64,000 nt of DNA from Asticcacaulis sp. EMRT-3 (GCF_030027245.1 NZ_JASERT010000003.1:62001-126000), one strand, 5' to 3'; counted from the first letter of the stretch, positions 26,823 through 36,645 are shown. The notes: generated by a model from the letters alone, not told the origin. Program-made: numbers and translations.

Positions 26823-28946
26823 ATGACCCAAGCGACCCAGAAGATCGTCCTTAGCACATCGCGGGACATCCCCCTCAACAAGCTGGTCTTGTCCCAGTCC
26901 AATGTTCGGATTGTCAAATCCGGCATCTCTATTGAGGAATTGGCCGAAGATATCGCGCGCCGAACCCTCCTTCAAAGCCTCAATGTCCGCCCGGTCTTAA
27001 GCGGCGACGGGATCGAGACCGGAATGTTCGAGGTGCCCGCCGGCGGTCGGCGCTACCGCGCCCTGCAATTGTTGGTCAAACAGAAACGTCTGGCCAAGGA
27101 TGCCCCTATCAACTGCGTTGTGCGCGCGGCTGGCAGTGACACGACTGCAGAGGAAGATTCGCTCGCAGAGAATGTTCAACGCGTTGCCTTGCATCCGCTC
27201 GACCAGTTTCGCGCCTTTCAAGCTCTACGCGGACAGGGTGCCAGTGAAGAGGAAATCGCGGCCCGGTTCTTCGTCAACCTCAATGTCGTCCAGCAGCGTT
27301 TGCGTCTGGCCTCGGTCTCGCCAGCCTTGCTTGAAGTCTATGCGGAGGACGGCATGACCCTCAACCAGCTGATGGCGTTCTCGGTCTCAACTGACCAAGT
27401 ACGCCAAGAACAGGTCTGGGCCAATATTAAGGACGGCTATTCAAAAGAGCCTTATCACATCAAACGCCTGCTCACGGAGCACACGATTGAAGCATCGGAC
27501 AGAAGGGCCTTATTCGTTGGCGTCGATGCATATGAGGATGCTGGCGGTGCCGTTTTTCGCGATCTCTTCAGCGGTGACAATGGCGGCTGGCTGCAAGATA
27601 TTGGCCTTCTTAATCGCCTTGTGAATGAGAAACTGGCCTTGGCGGCCGAAGCGATTGCCGTCGACGGCTGGAAATGGGTCGAAGTGGCCGTCGACCTGCC
27701 CTATGGCAACACGGCGGGTATGCGTGAGATCACAGGTGCTGAGGCTCCATTGACTGAGGACGAGCAGGCGACGATCGATGCTTTGGTAGCTGAACAGGCC
27801 GCCATTGAGGCTAAATATGCCGAGGACGACGAATATCCCGACGAAGTCGACCAGCGCCTTGGCCAGATTGAAACCGCTTTGGAAGAATTTGATGAACGGC
27901 CCGCAACCTTTACCCCTGCGGAAAGGGCCATCTCTGGCGTCTTCCTCAGCCTGGCACGAGACGGCACGCTTGCGATCGAACGTGGATGGGTACGTCCGGA
28001 GGACGAACTGCCAGCAGATGTCGACCTCGACACCACTGTAGTTGATAGTGAGGGGGAAGGGGCAACTCTGGCTTCCACCGAGGCAACGGGAACAGTCATT
28101 ACGGTTTTCGGTCATCCTTCGCCAGCGGCGGCGGATGAGGACGAAGAGACTATCCGACCACTGCCAGACCGGCTCGTCTCAGAACTCACTGCATATCGCA
28201 CGCTCGCCCTTCAGGATGCTATCGCATGCAGTCCGCGCGTCGCTATGACAATGCTGCTTCATAAGCTGGTGACGGACGCCTTTCGTGCGTTGTCGACCGT
28301 GTCCTGCCTTGAGGCTTCCGTGCGCCGCATCCATTTCCCGGAACAGGGAGCGGATCTGAAAATCTGCCCCGCGGCTTTGGCAATCACCGAGCGCAGTGAG
28401 GCGTGGAAGGCGGCGATTCCTCAGGGTGACCAGGAACTTTGGGACTGGCTTGAAGGCGAATCCGACGACAGCCGAGCGATGCTTTTGGCCTACTGTGTCA
28501 GCTTCGGTGTCAACGCCCTGGTGGAGAAAATCGACCGCTACGGTGGCGGCTTGTCGCAACATGGCCTCGACCAGCGGATCGCCCAGGCGGACAGGCTGGC
28601 GACGGCCGTCAGCCTTGATCTGGTGGAAGCCGGGTGGCGCCCCACAGCAGATAACTACCTGGGTCGTGTGACTAAACCGCGAATTCTTGAAGCGGTCAGA
28701 GAGGGCGCTGGCGATCGTGCGGCACAACTCATTGAGCACCTGAAGAAGGGTGACATGGCGAAGGAAGCTGAACGCCTGTTGGCAAATACTGGTTGGTTGC
28801 CGGAACCCCTGCGTCTTGAGGCAGGACGAGCTGAAGCAGAAGCGCTTGAGCCGGAAGCCAGGGCCCTGCCGGAATTCCTCACGAACGGTGAGGATGGTGC
28901 TCTCAGCCACGCGACAGCGCCTGAGCAATTAGCCGCAGCTGAATAG
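26823..28946 (+). CDS. large ParB/RepB-like nuclease-domain protein
   Basis: A 707-aa protein. Residues 10-130 form a ParB/Srx N-terminal domain: LVLSQSNVRI, VPAGGRRYRALQLL and EEDSLAENVQR, the three classical boxes. A KorB-like helix-turn-helix region follows (GASEEEIAARFFVNLNVVQQ). The remaining 450 residues are acidic and of no recognised family. Such proteins are widespread on alphaproteobacterial plasmids and ICEs next to ArdC; they are thought to be polyvalent DNA-handling factors and not segregation proteins. The ATG at MTQATQK is preferred because the upstream part is leader. Confidence 0.85.
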   Translation: MTQATQKIVLSTSRDIPLNKLVLSQSNVRIVKSGISIEELAEDIARRTLLQSLNVRPVLSGDGIETGMFEVPAGGRRYRALQLLVKQKRLAKDAPINCVVRAAGSDTTAEEDSLAENVQRVALHPLDQFRAFQALRGQGASEEEIAARFFVNLNVVQQRLRLASVSPALLEVYAEDGMTLNQLMAFSVSTDQVRQEQVWANIKDGYSKEPYHIKRLLTEHTIEASDRRALFVGVDAYEDAGGAVFRDLFSGDNGGWLQDIGLLNRLVNEKLALAAEAIAVDGWKWVEVAVDLPYGNTAGMREITGAEAPLTEDEQATIDALVAEQAAIEAKYAEDDEYPDEVDQRLGQIETALEEFDERPATFTPAERAISGVFLSLARDGTLAIERGWVRPEDELPADVDLDTTVVDSEGEGATLASTEATGTVITVFGHPSPAAADEDEETIRPLPDRLVSELTAYRTLALQDAIACSPRVAMTMLLHKLVTDAFRALSTVSCLEASVRRIHFPEQGADLKICPAALAITERSEAWKAAIPQGDQELWDWLEGESDDSRAMLLAYCVSFGVNALVEKIDRYGGGLSQHGLDQRIAQADRLATAVSLDLVEAGWRPTADNYLGRVTKPRILEAVREGAGDRAAQLIEHLKKGDMAKEAERLLANTGWLPEPLRLEAGRAEAEALEPEARALPEFLTNGEDGALSHATAPEQLAAAE

Positions 28947-28958
28947 TCGTCACCGGAG

Positions 28959-28984
28959 GGGAGCCCGGCAATGACCGGGCTCCC
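28959..28984 (+). terminator. 10-bp stem hairpin before the next gene
   Basis: GGGAGCCCGG-CAATGA-CCGGGCTCCC, perfect, followed by TTCATT. It lies between the ParB-like gene and the ribosome binding site (AGGAG) of the next gene. It may be a terminator or an mRNA stabiliser; the T-run is weak. Confidence 0.55.
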
Positions 28985-29005
28985 TTCATTGTCAGGAGCG
29001 CCAAA

Positions 29006-29524
29006 ATGGCAGACTACGAATCCCCCACCATAATCCAGCCGATCATTCCCAATGCCGATATGACGCCGTTGGAACGTCTTCTCCTTACAGAGATATTCAC
29101 TGGCGAGCCAGAAGGCGACGGCCTCTACTTCTTCGCCGAGCAATCGACCAACGACATGCCGGAATTCGATAGTTCGGATCTGCGGGCAGCGCTGCAGGCA
29201 TCGGAAGGGCATGAAAGCCAAGCTGCCGAGTTTGTGCGAGAACAGCTTGCGAAAGCGGCGCCAGAGGATATCTCCATCACGCTCGATATGAGCATCATCT
29301 CCTGGGAATATCTGTTCCAGGATATCGTCAGACGTTCGAGCACACTCACCTATGTCACGGCGATCTCGGCGTACACCTGCTCAAAAATGCGCACCGACGG
29401 GTTCGGCGGCGTGGCCGTTCTGATCACGGCGAATGAGGTTCGTGGCAAGAACCTGGACGACGTGCTGGCGGACATGCTCGACGAGGCGGAAGCGAACGGC
29501 GAAATTCCGGCAGGTGTATCGTGA
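29006..29524 (+). CDS. conserved plasmid protein of unknown function
   Basis: A 172-aa acidic soluble protein (MTPLERLLLTEIFTGEPEGD near the start; a C-terminal acidic helix DVLADMLDEAEANG). The family was not recognised, but proteins of this look accompany the ParB-like and DUF6117 genes on alphaproteobacterial mobile elements. AGGAG precedes the ATG. The stop overlaps the next gene start as GTGA. Confidence 0.75.
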   Translation: MADYESPTIIQPIIPNADMTPLERLLLTEIFTGEPEGDGLYFFAEQSTNDMPEFDSSDLRAALQASEGHESQAAEFVREQLAKAAPEDISITLDMSIISWEYLFQDIVRRSSTLTYVTAISAYTCSKMRTDGFGGVAVLITANEVRGKNLDDVLADMLDEAEANGEIPAGVS

Positions 29525-29742
29525 GCATTCCCGATCCCGTCCGCGCCAATTTCGATGTCCTGTTACGGGCTGCCGAAAATTGTGACCTCGCGTTAATGGA
29601 ATGTACTGACGCCGAAACCGGGGTCCCTCGCTATGTGCTGTGTGCAGTGGCAAAGGATGGCGATGCCTATGTCATGACGCCTTTTGGCCACATGGTTTCC
29701 GACCAGGACCCCTATACCGCCTATATCCCTCCCAACGTTTGA
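29521..29742 (+). CDS. DUF6117-like small protein
   Basis: A 73-aa protein (DPVRANFDVLLRAAENCDLA, TGVPRYVLCAV, VMTPFGHM, DPYTAYIPP). It matches the pattern remembered for DUF6117, a short family of plasmid/ICE backbones of unknown role. It starts with GTG overlapping the upstream TGA, so it is translated together with the 172-aa protein. Confidence 0.75.
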   Translation: MSIPDPVRANFDVLLRAAENCDLALMECTDAETGVPRYVLCAVAKDGDAYVMTPFGHMVSDQDPYTAYIPPNV

Positions 29743-29796
29743 CCGGCAATGCGGGGCCAGAAGCATAGCGACCCGTTGCGCCTGACCTATCCAGCC

Positions 29797-31017
29797 TCAA
29801 TTCCATAGACAGGATAAGGGGGCTGCTGCCAGTCTATCACCGAACGGGACCAGGTCTGTGCCATCGTACAGCACAATGCCATAGGCAAACTTGTCCTTGC
29901 AAGCCTCGGCAAGTGTCCGCAGGCCTGCAAAATCGTCTGATTTGACGGCTGCATTGGCCTTGATTTCGATTCCTACGATCATGCCGTCATCGCGTTCCAA
30001 CACGATATCGACTTCGTGCAGTTGCTGGTCCCGGAAGTGGTAAGGGGTCAGGCGCATGTCAGAACCCGTGCGAAGTTTCAAAACTTCAGCGAACACGAAT
30101 GTTTCCAATAACGCGCCGAATGCAACGCGATTGGCTTTTACCCTGTCGAAAGTCAGGCCGCGGGCCGTCGCCAGCAGCCCTGAATCTAGGAAATGCAGCT
30201 TGGGCGTCTTGATGATGCGCTTTATGGCATTCGTGTACCAGGGCTGCAAGGTTGACACCAAGAACACCTGTTCCAGAAGCGAAATATAGCGCTGGCTGGT
30301 CTTGTGGCTGACGTTTATGCCGCTACCAAATTCCGAATAGTTGACCAATTGTCCAGAATGCTCCGCCAGGAGGCGGACGAATTTTGGCAACTCGGTGAGC
30401 TTCTCAATGGCGGCAATGTCGCGCAAATCTCGCGTTAGAACCGAAGTCAAATAGGCTCTTGCCCAATCCTGCCGTCGACGTTCTGAGTCGCGCGCCATAG
30501 CCTCGGGAAAGCCACCCAGCAGAACCAGCCGCATTAGATCATCCCCAATGATCTGTTCACCGCTGGCTTGCAAGGCGCCGGCAAAGGCACGCTCCAAAAA
30601 CGTCGGTGCGACGCCGGTGATTTCGACTCGCGCCAGTGGCAGCATCTCGATGGTTTCTATGCGACCCGCCAGACTGTCGGCGACACGCGCAAGGGTGAGA
30701 ATGTTCGCCGAGCCGGTAAGCAGGAAGCGGCCAGGACGGTAGTCGTCATCAATCGATTTCTTGATCGCCAGCAGAAGATCCGGTGCCCGCTGGATTTCAT
30801 CGATGATCACATGGTCCAGGCCGCGAATAAATCCGACGGGATCACTCCTAGCCGCTTCAAGCGTGGTCTGATCGTCAAGCGTGAGATAGGTGCGGCCGCT
30901 TTCTCCCATCTTCCGTACCAGCGTCGTCTTACCGGCGCGGCGTGGCCCTACGACCAGCACAGCCGGTGTGTCGGTGAGGGCCTCCTTCGTCCGCTGCTCA
31001 ACCAGTCTCTGATACAT
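29797..31017 (-). CDS. AAA (AAA_14) ATPase with DUF4143 domain, copy 2
   Basis: A 406-aa ATPase: Walker A GPRRAGKTT (24-32), Walker B HVIIDEIQRAP (about 69-79), LTGSAN sensor, and a C-terminal DUF4143 part with FRDQQLHEVDIVLERDDG followed by GIEIKAN, a PD-(D/E)xK-like core. It has the same architecture as the gene at 24259 but is clearly diverged and on the opposite strand. It interrupts the plus-strand backbone between the DUF6117-like gene and the large helicase. Three direct repeats spaced 22 bp lie directly upstream. The function of this family is not known. Confidence 0.85.
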   Translation of the reverse strand: MYQRLVEQRTKEALTDTPAVLVVGPRRAGKTTLVRKMGESGRTYLTLDDQTTLEAARSDPVGFIRGLDHVIIDEIQRAPDLLLAIKKSIDDDYRPGRFLLTGSANILTLARVADSLAGRIETIEMLPLARVEITGVAPTFLERAFAGALQASGEQIIGDDLMRLVLLGGFPEAMARDSERRRQDWARAYLTSVLTRDLRDIAAIEKLTELPKFVRLLAEHSGQLVNYSEFGSGINVSHKTSQRYISLLEQVFLVSTLQPWYTNAIKRIIKTPKLHFLDSGLLATARGLTFDRVKANRVAFGALLETFVFAEVLKLRTGSDMRLTPYHFRDQQLHEVDIVLERDDGMIVGIEIKANAAVKSDDFAGLRTLAEACKDKFAYGIVLYDGTDLVPFGDRLAAAPLSCLWN

Positions 31018-31053
31018 GTCGTCTCTTTATTTTATTGGCACTATGCGCCATGA

Positions 31054-31108
31054 CAATTGGAAGTCAATAGCTAGGCAATTGGAAGTTTAAGACCAGGTGA
31101 TTGGGAGT
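31054..31108. promoter_or_regulatory. three 11-bp direct repeats with 22-bp period upstream of the second DUF4143 gene
   Basis: CAATTGGAAGT at 31054 and 31076 and TGATTGGGAGT at 31098, each 22 bp from the last, i.e. on the same face of the helix. They lie 37-91 bp upstream of the ATPase start codon. They are a likely operator for autoregulation or for a regulator bound cooperatively. The rest of the 256-bp gap up to 31273 holds the leader of the helicase gene. Confidence 0.6.
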
Positions 31109-31273
31109 CTTGCTCGCTGCTTTGGCGAAAAGGGATGGAAAGTCCTTCTGCGGACCGTCTAAGGCAAGGGACTCCCAGAGTGAGAGGGCGGCGTGGAAGG
31201 GATGAACCGCAGGGATTGAGAGAGATCAGTTTCGCCGGTTTTTTTTCGTTCCCCCCTTATCAAAGGCGCTCCC

Positions 31274-34200
31274 ATGATCAACCCATCCTCCGCCTCAGTG
31301 GCGCGTTGCCGCCCGATAGCCTCCGATCTATCCCCTAAGGCCGCGCACATCTATAGCGCCGCAGCAATTTTGCTCCCTCTCTTGGAAGGCGGCTCGCAGA
31401 TCGATGCCAGGCTGCTTCGGTCTGCCATGGAAACCGCCTTTGGTGCGTCGGATTCGTCCGGCACCTGGGATTGGAAGAAGGCCTACGACGCCTGCGAAAT
31501 CGCCACCGTCTTGTTCCTGCGCAAAGATGCGCGGGCCTTGCGCGATCTGATGCCAGAACCGCTCAAGTTGCTGGCTATGCTGTCAAGAGTGTCGGGCTTG
31601 CTGCCGACCCATACCCGCCGCTCGGAGGATGGTGTCAATTTTCAACAATTCTCAACACCGATCACTCTGGGTCTGGCTGCCCTACGCGCTGCAGGAGTGA
31701 CCGCTAACGATGTTGTGCTTGAACCATCGGCAGGTACGGGCCTGTTGGCCATCCTTGCCGAGATTGGTGGCGCGAGCTTGATCCTCAACGAACTGGCCGA
31801 TGGGCGCGCCGATATCCTCGATCAACTGTTTCTGTGTCGCGATGTGACGCGCTTCGACGCGGCGCAAATCCATGACTATCTCCATCCGTCGCTTGTGCCG
31901 AGCGTCGTTCTGATGAATCCGCCCTTCTCGGTCATGGCTCATGTCTCGGGCACCATGATCGATGCCGCCTATCGCCATGTCGCCTCAGCTCTCTCACGAC
32001 TTGCCGATGGTGGGCGGCTGGTGACTATCACTGGTGCCAATTTCTCGCCGGAGACGCCTGGCTGGCGGAACGCTTTCATTAAGCTGCAAGCCCAGGGCCG
32101 CATCCAGTTTTCAGCGTCGATTGGCGGGTCTGTCTATGTGAAACATGGGACAAACGTCGAGACACGCCTGACGGTAATTGACAAGGTGCCAGCGGAGAAC
32201 CCCGAACAATTTGACGGATTGTTTGGAATGGTGGGCAATGTCGCCGAGCTTATTGCCCTCGTAGATCGGCACGTACCACCTCGCAAAGCCATCGTTGGCA
32301 TTCCGGCTTCTCTGTCCTCCAAGGCCTCTCCAGCGCCTGAGCGTGCGGCCTATAGACCCAAAGGTAACTCAGCGCCTACCGCAGCCGCCTCAAGGGATCC
32401 TGTGGCTATGGAGCTGGCCTACGAGACGATCGAATGGCAGGCTGTCGACGGGGCGGCCATGAGTGACGCCATCTACGAGGAATACCGCCTCCAGTCGATT
32501 ATCATCCCCGAGGCCCGGCCGCATCCGACCAAACTGGTTCAGTCCGCCGCTATGGCGTCAGTTGCTCCACCGCAGCCGACCTATCGCCCACATCTGACGA
32601 CGGAAATTGTCACGTTGGGCCGACTTTCAGACGCGCAACTGGAATCGGTCATCTATGCCGGGGAGGCGCACAGCGCCTTTCTCGCCGGCAGTTGGACCGT
32701 CGACGAGACCTTCGATATGGTGGCTGCGGCGGCGAATGATGCCGCAGGCTCGGTGCGCTTTCGACGCGGCTGGTTCTTAGGCGACGGAACGGGTGCTGGC
32801 AAGGGACGGCAAAGTGCCGCCATCATCCTGGACAATTGGCTTAAAGGTCGGCGCAAAGCGGTCTGGGTGTCTAAATCCGACAAGTTGCTGGAGGACGCCC
32901 AGCGCGACTGGGGTGCGCTCGGCATGGAGCGCTTGCTGGTGACGCCACTGTCGCGGTTCCGCCAGGGTGCTGATATCCGGCTGACTGAAGGTATCCTATT
33001 TACCACCTACGCCACGCTTCGATCAGAAGAACGCGGTGAGAAGCCCTCACGGGTCCGCCAGATTCTCGACTGGCTGGGTGATGACTTTGACGGTGTGATC
33101 ATCTTCGATGAAAGCCACGCCATGCAGAACGCAGTCGGCGGCAACGGTGAACGCGGTGACCAGGAGGCGTCGCAGCAAGGAAGAGCAGGCTTACGCCTAC
33201 AGCACGCCTTGCCCAATGCGCGTGTCGTGTATGTTTCTGCGACGGGCGCGACCAATGTGCACAATCTGGCCTATGCGCAACGTTTGGGCCTGTGGGGCGG
33301 TGAAGATTTTCCATTCGCCACCCGATCAGAATTCGTCGAGGCCATTGAGGCAGGCGGCGTTGCCGCCATGGAAGTGTTAGCGCGCGATATGCGTGCCCTG
33401 GGTCTCTATGCGGCGCGTTCCTTGTCCTATGATGGGGTGGAGTATCAACTGGTCGAACACGAACTGACACCAGAGCAGACGGCCATCTATGATGCCTATG
33501 CCAGCGCTTTTGCCATCATTCACAATAATCTCGATAAGGCGATGGAGGCCGCCAACATCACAGGCGCTGAATCCGGAACGCTCAATCGGCAGGCAAAGTC
33601 GGCTGCGAGAAGCGCGTTCGAGAGTGCCAAGCAGCGCTTCTTCGGACATCTGTTGACCAGCATGAAGACGCCGACGCTGATCCGGTCGATCGACCAGGAC
33701 CTTGAACTCGGACATGCTGTCGTCATCCAGATCGTGTCGACAGGCGAGGCTCTGATGGAGCGGCGTCTGGCGGAATTGCCGAGTGAAGAATGGAACGATG
33801 TACGCGTCGATATTACTCCTCGCGAGTACGTCCTGGATTATCTCGCCCGTTCTTTCCCTGTCCAGCTCTACGAGCCTTACTCGGATGCGGATGGCAAGGT
33901 CTATTCCCGGCCAGTCTACAGGGATGGCCAGCCCATTGAAAGCCGTGATGCCATCGCCCGCCGCGACGGCCTGATTGAGCGTTTGGCGTCACTACCCGCT
34001 GTTCCAGGTGCACTTGACCAGGTTGTGCAGCGCTTCGGCACCGATATGGTGGCCGAGGTTACAGGCCGATCGCGCCGGATCGTTCGCAAAGGCGAGCGCC
34101 TGGTGGTCGAAAACAGAGCCGGATCCGCCAACCTCGGCGAGACGCAAGCCTTCATGGACGATGTCAAACGCATTCTCATCTTTTCGGATGCAGGCGGTAC

Positions 34201-35605
34201 CGGACGAAGCTATCACGCGGAACTGTCGGCCAGGAATCGCCGTTTGCGCGTCCACTACCTGCTGGAGCCCGGTTGGAAAGCCGACGCCGCCATCCAGGGT
34301 CTGGGACGCACCAACCGTACCAATCAGGCGCAGCCACCCCTGTTTCGTCCCATCGCCACAAATGTGAAGGCTGAAAAACGCTTCCTGTCGACCATCGCCA
34401 GGCGGCTGGATACACTTGGTGCGATCACGCGAGGTCAACGTCAGACGGGTGGGCAAGGGATGTTCAGACCGGAAGACAATCTGGAGAGCGACTATGCTCG
34501 GGCCGCCCTTCGTCAGCTCTACCTCCTGCTGGTTGGAGGCAAGATCGAGGGATGTTCTTTGACCCGGTTTCAAGAAGCGACGGGCCTTAGCCTTACTGAC
34601 GACAGTGGCATCAGGGATGATCTCCCGCCCATTACGACTTTCCTCAATCGCTTGCTGGCGCTGACAATCGAACTTCAAGGCATTTTGTTCACAGCTTTCG
34701 AGCAATTGCTCAATGCCCGCATTGAGGGCGCGATTGCTGGCGGCTATTACGATCAGGGGCTCGAAACCCTGGCGGCTGAGAGCCTGATCGTCACGGACCG
34801 TCGTGTCATCCATACTCACGTCATGACCGGTGCACAGACACAGCTCCTGAGCATTACCCGCCGGGAACGCAATCAGCCGGTTACGGTCGATGAGGCCATG
34901 ACGCTTTATCAGGACTATGGCGGTAAGCTATTGGTCAATGAGAAGTCGGGGCGCGCCGCCGTACAGGTAGCCGCACCCAGCCTTATGCTCGACAACGGTG
35001 ATATCGAGCGTCGGATTACCCTTACACGCCCGATGGACCGGCACCATGCTGCCTTGGCGTTGATGGAAGATACCCATTGGATCGAAGCCGATCACGAGAC
35101 ATTTGCGCGGGCCTGGGCGAAGGAAGTGGCCGAAGTGCCGGTTTTCACTGAGAGCACCATTCATGTTGTTACAGGCCTGTTGCTGCCGATCTGGAAACGG
35201 CTGCCGACCGACTCGACGCGTGTCTACCGCCTTCAGACTGACGCAGGCGAGCGGATCGTGGGACGGATGGTACCGGCGGCTTGGGTGGCGATCGCCTTGG
35301 TTAATGGTGGGACCGACCTTTCGCCTGCTGATGCGTTTGCCGCTTTGCTGGAGGGCAAGGCCCTGATCGACCTTGCCGAGGGCATGCAGTTGCGGCGGGT
35401 TCGGGCTATGGGCGCCCACCGTATCGAGCTGACAGGTTTTACCGATGCCATGCGCGACAGACTGAAGGCGTTTGGCCTGTTCCACGAGATCATCTCGTGG
35501 AAATTGCGGATGTTTGTCCCGGTCGACGCCAACGGGATTGCAGTGCTGGACCGTCTTGTGCATCGGTATCCGATTCATAGCATTTCCGAGCGGGACGGCG
35601 CATAA
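31274..35605 (+). CDS. methyltransferase / strawberry-notch-like helicase polyprotein
   Basis: A 1443-aa protein. The N-terminal third looks like an N6-adenine methyltransferase: EPSAGTG (150-156) and the catalytic NPPF (215-218). From about residue 440 it is a superfamily 2 helicase of the strawberry-notch type: GDGTGAGKGRQ as Walker A (near 500), FDESHA as box II (near 610), and QGLGRTNRTNQ as motif VI (near 1010), then a C-terminal Sbno-associated part. The combination is known from alphaproteobacterial plasmids and phages. It is coupled to the Toprim gene (TAATG). A role in protecting or remodelling newly entered DNA is inferred; no restriction nuclease domain is seen. Confidence 0.88.
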   Translation: MINPSSASVARCRPIASDLSPKAAHIYSAAAILLPLLEGGSQIDARLLRSAMETAFGASDSSGTWDWKKAYDACEIATVLFLRKDARALRDLMPEPLKLLAMLSRVSGLLPTHTRRSEDGVNFQQFSTPITLGLAALRAAGVTANDVVLEPSAGTGLLAILAEIGGASLILNELADGRADILDQLFLCRDVTRFDAAQIHDYLHPSLVPSVVLMNPPFSVMAHVSGTMIDAAYRHVASALSRLADGGRLVTITGANFSPETPGWRNAFIKLQAQGRIQFSASIGGSVYVKHGTNVETRLTVIDKVPAENPEQFDGLFGMVGNVAELIALVDRHVPPRKAIVGIPASLSSKASPAPERAAYRPKGNSAPTAAASRDPVAMELAYETIEWQAVDGAAMSDAIYEEYRLQSIIIPEARPHPTKLVQSAAMASVAPPQPTYRPHLTTEIVTLGRLSDAQLESVIYAGEAHSAFLAGSWTVDETFDMVAAAANDAAGSVRFRRGWFLGDGTGAGKGRQSAAIILDNWLKGRRKAVWVSKSDKLLEDAQRDWGALGMERLLVTPLSRFRQGADIRLTEGILFTTYATLRSEERGEKPSRVRQILDWLGDDFDGVIIFDESHAMQNAVGGNGERGDQEASQQGRAGLRLQHALPNARVVYVSATGATNVHNLAYAQRLGLWGGEDFPFATRSEFVEAIEAGGVAAMEVLARDMRALGLYAARSLSYDGVEYQLVEHELTPEQTAIYDAYASAFAIIHNNLDKAMEAANITGAESGTLNRQAKSAARSAFESAKQRFFGHLLTSMKTPTLIRSIDQDLELGHAVVIQIVSTGEALMERRLAELPSEEWNDVRVDITPREYVLDYLARSFPVQLYEPYSDADGKVYSRPVYRDGQPIESRDAIARRDGLIERLASLPAVPGALDQVVQRFGTDMVAEVTGRSRRIVRKGERLVVENRAGSANLGETQAFMDDVKRILIFSDAGGTGRSYHAELSARNRRLRVHYLLEPGWKADAAIQGLGRTNRTNQAQPPLFRPIATNVKAEKRFLSTIARRLDTLGAITRGQRQTGGQGMFRPEDNLESDYARAALRQLYLLLVGGKIEGCSLTRFQEATGLSLTDDSGIRDDLPPITTFLNRLLALTIELQGILFTAFEQLLNARIEGAIAGGYYDQGLETLAAESLIVTDRRVIHTHVMTGAQTQLLSITRRERNQPVTVDEAMTLYQDYGGKLLVNEKSGRAAVQVAAPSLMLDNGDIERRITLTRPMDRHHAALALMEDTHWIEADHETFARAWAKEVAEVPVFTESTIHVVTGLLLPIWKRLPTDSTRVYRLQTDAGERIVGRMVPAAWVAIALVNGGTDLSPADAFAALLEGKALIDLAEGMQLRRVRAMGAHRIELTGFTDAMRDRLKAFGLFHEIISWKLRMFVPVDANGIAVLDRLVHRYPIHSISERDGA

Positions 35606-36645
35606 TGGCTCATCTTGGCGCCAATGACATTGCGGAGCGTCTCGCCGAAAGGGCCGAGGCATTCTGCCGTATATACCTGACGGCCGGCCACAAGGAGGGT
35701 CGCTACTGGCGCGTGGGCGATATTCGTAACACACCGGGGACGTCCACTTATGTGCGTCTGCAAGGACCGCTATCTGGAAAGGGCGCTGCCGGCAAATGGA
35801 CCGATGCGGCCACGGGCGAACATGGCAATCTCCTCGACGCGATCCGCGAAGTATGTGGCCTTGCCGACTTCAAGGCGGTCCTGGCCGAAGCCCGCAGGTT
35901 TCTGAGCCTGCCAGATCCCGAGCCAGTGCGCGACGCGAAACCCAAACCTGGCCGGACGCACTTGGAAAACCGAGAAGCGGCGCAACGGCTCTATGCCATG
36001 GCTCTGCCATTGGCGTGTTCACTCGCGGATACCTACCTGCGTGGCCGCGCGCTCATAGTGCCCGATGCGACCGGGCCGCTGCGGTTCCATCCTCGCTGCT
36101 ATCATAAGACCCATGATGACCAGAAGGCGCAGGTCTGGCCGGCCATGATCGCCGCGGTCACCGACCTCGACGGCCATGTGACAGGGGCGCATCGGACCTG
36201 GCTTCGGCGTGACGGGCTGGACAAGGCGCCCCTCGACACACCGCGCAAAGCCATGGGTGAAATTCTCGGCCACGCCATTCGGTTTGGGCAGGCGCGTGAC
36301 GTGCTGGCAGCCGGGGAGGGGATCGAGACGGTTCGCTCACTGTCGAGCGTGGCCCCCGACCTTCCGCTGGCGGCTGCCACATCGTCGAGCCATCTGGCCG
36401 CGATCGCTTTCCCGCCAGAGCTTAAGCGGCTCTATATCGTCAGGGACAATGATGCAGCGGGCGACGAAGCCTGTGACACACTGGTGTTCCGTTGTCAGGC
36501 TGCCGGTATCGAGCCGATTGTCCTGTGGCCTCAGCTCAACGACTTCAACGACGATCTGCGGCAACTGGGATCGGGCGCCTTGCGGGAACGGTTGCGTCTT
36601 CAGTTGGCGCCGCAGGACGTTGAGCGCTTTCTGGCACCGGATTAG
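35605..36645 (+). CDS. Toprim-domain protein (DUF7146/primase-like)
   Basis: A 346-aa protein with an N-terminal zinc-free primase-like region (GRYWRVGDIRNTPGTSTYVR) and a C-terminal Toprim domain: the conserved glutamate in AAGEGIETV (about residue 237) and the DxD-type YIVRDNDAAGDEA (about 276-288). Toprim proteins of this type occur on plasmids and phages as primase-like or nicking factors. Translation is coupled to the helicase upstream, so the two probably act together on DNA. Confidence 0.85.
   Translation: MAHLGANDIAERLAERAEAFCRIYLTAGHKEGRYWRVGDIRNTPGTSTYVRLQGPLSGKGAAGKWTDAATGEHGNLLDAIREVCGLADFKAVLAEARRFLSLPDPEPVRDAKPKPGRTHLENREAAQRLYAMALPLACSLADTYLRGRALIVPDATGPLRFHPRCYHKTHDDQKAQVWPAMIAAVTDLDGHVTGAHRTWLRRDGLDKAPLDTPRKAMGEILGHAIRFGQARDVLAAGEGIETVRSLSSVAPDLPLAAATSSSHLAAIAFPPELKRLYIVRDNDAAGDEACDTLVFRCQAAGIEPIVLWPQLNDFNDDLRQLGSGALRERLRLQLAPQDVERFLAPD

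Noticed and set aside
33992..34819. A 275-codon minus-strand frame in the helicase gene
   Set aside because: Shadow of the strawberry-notch helicase motifs on the plus strand.
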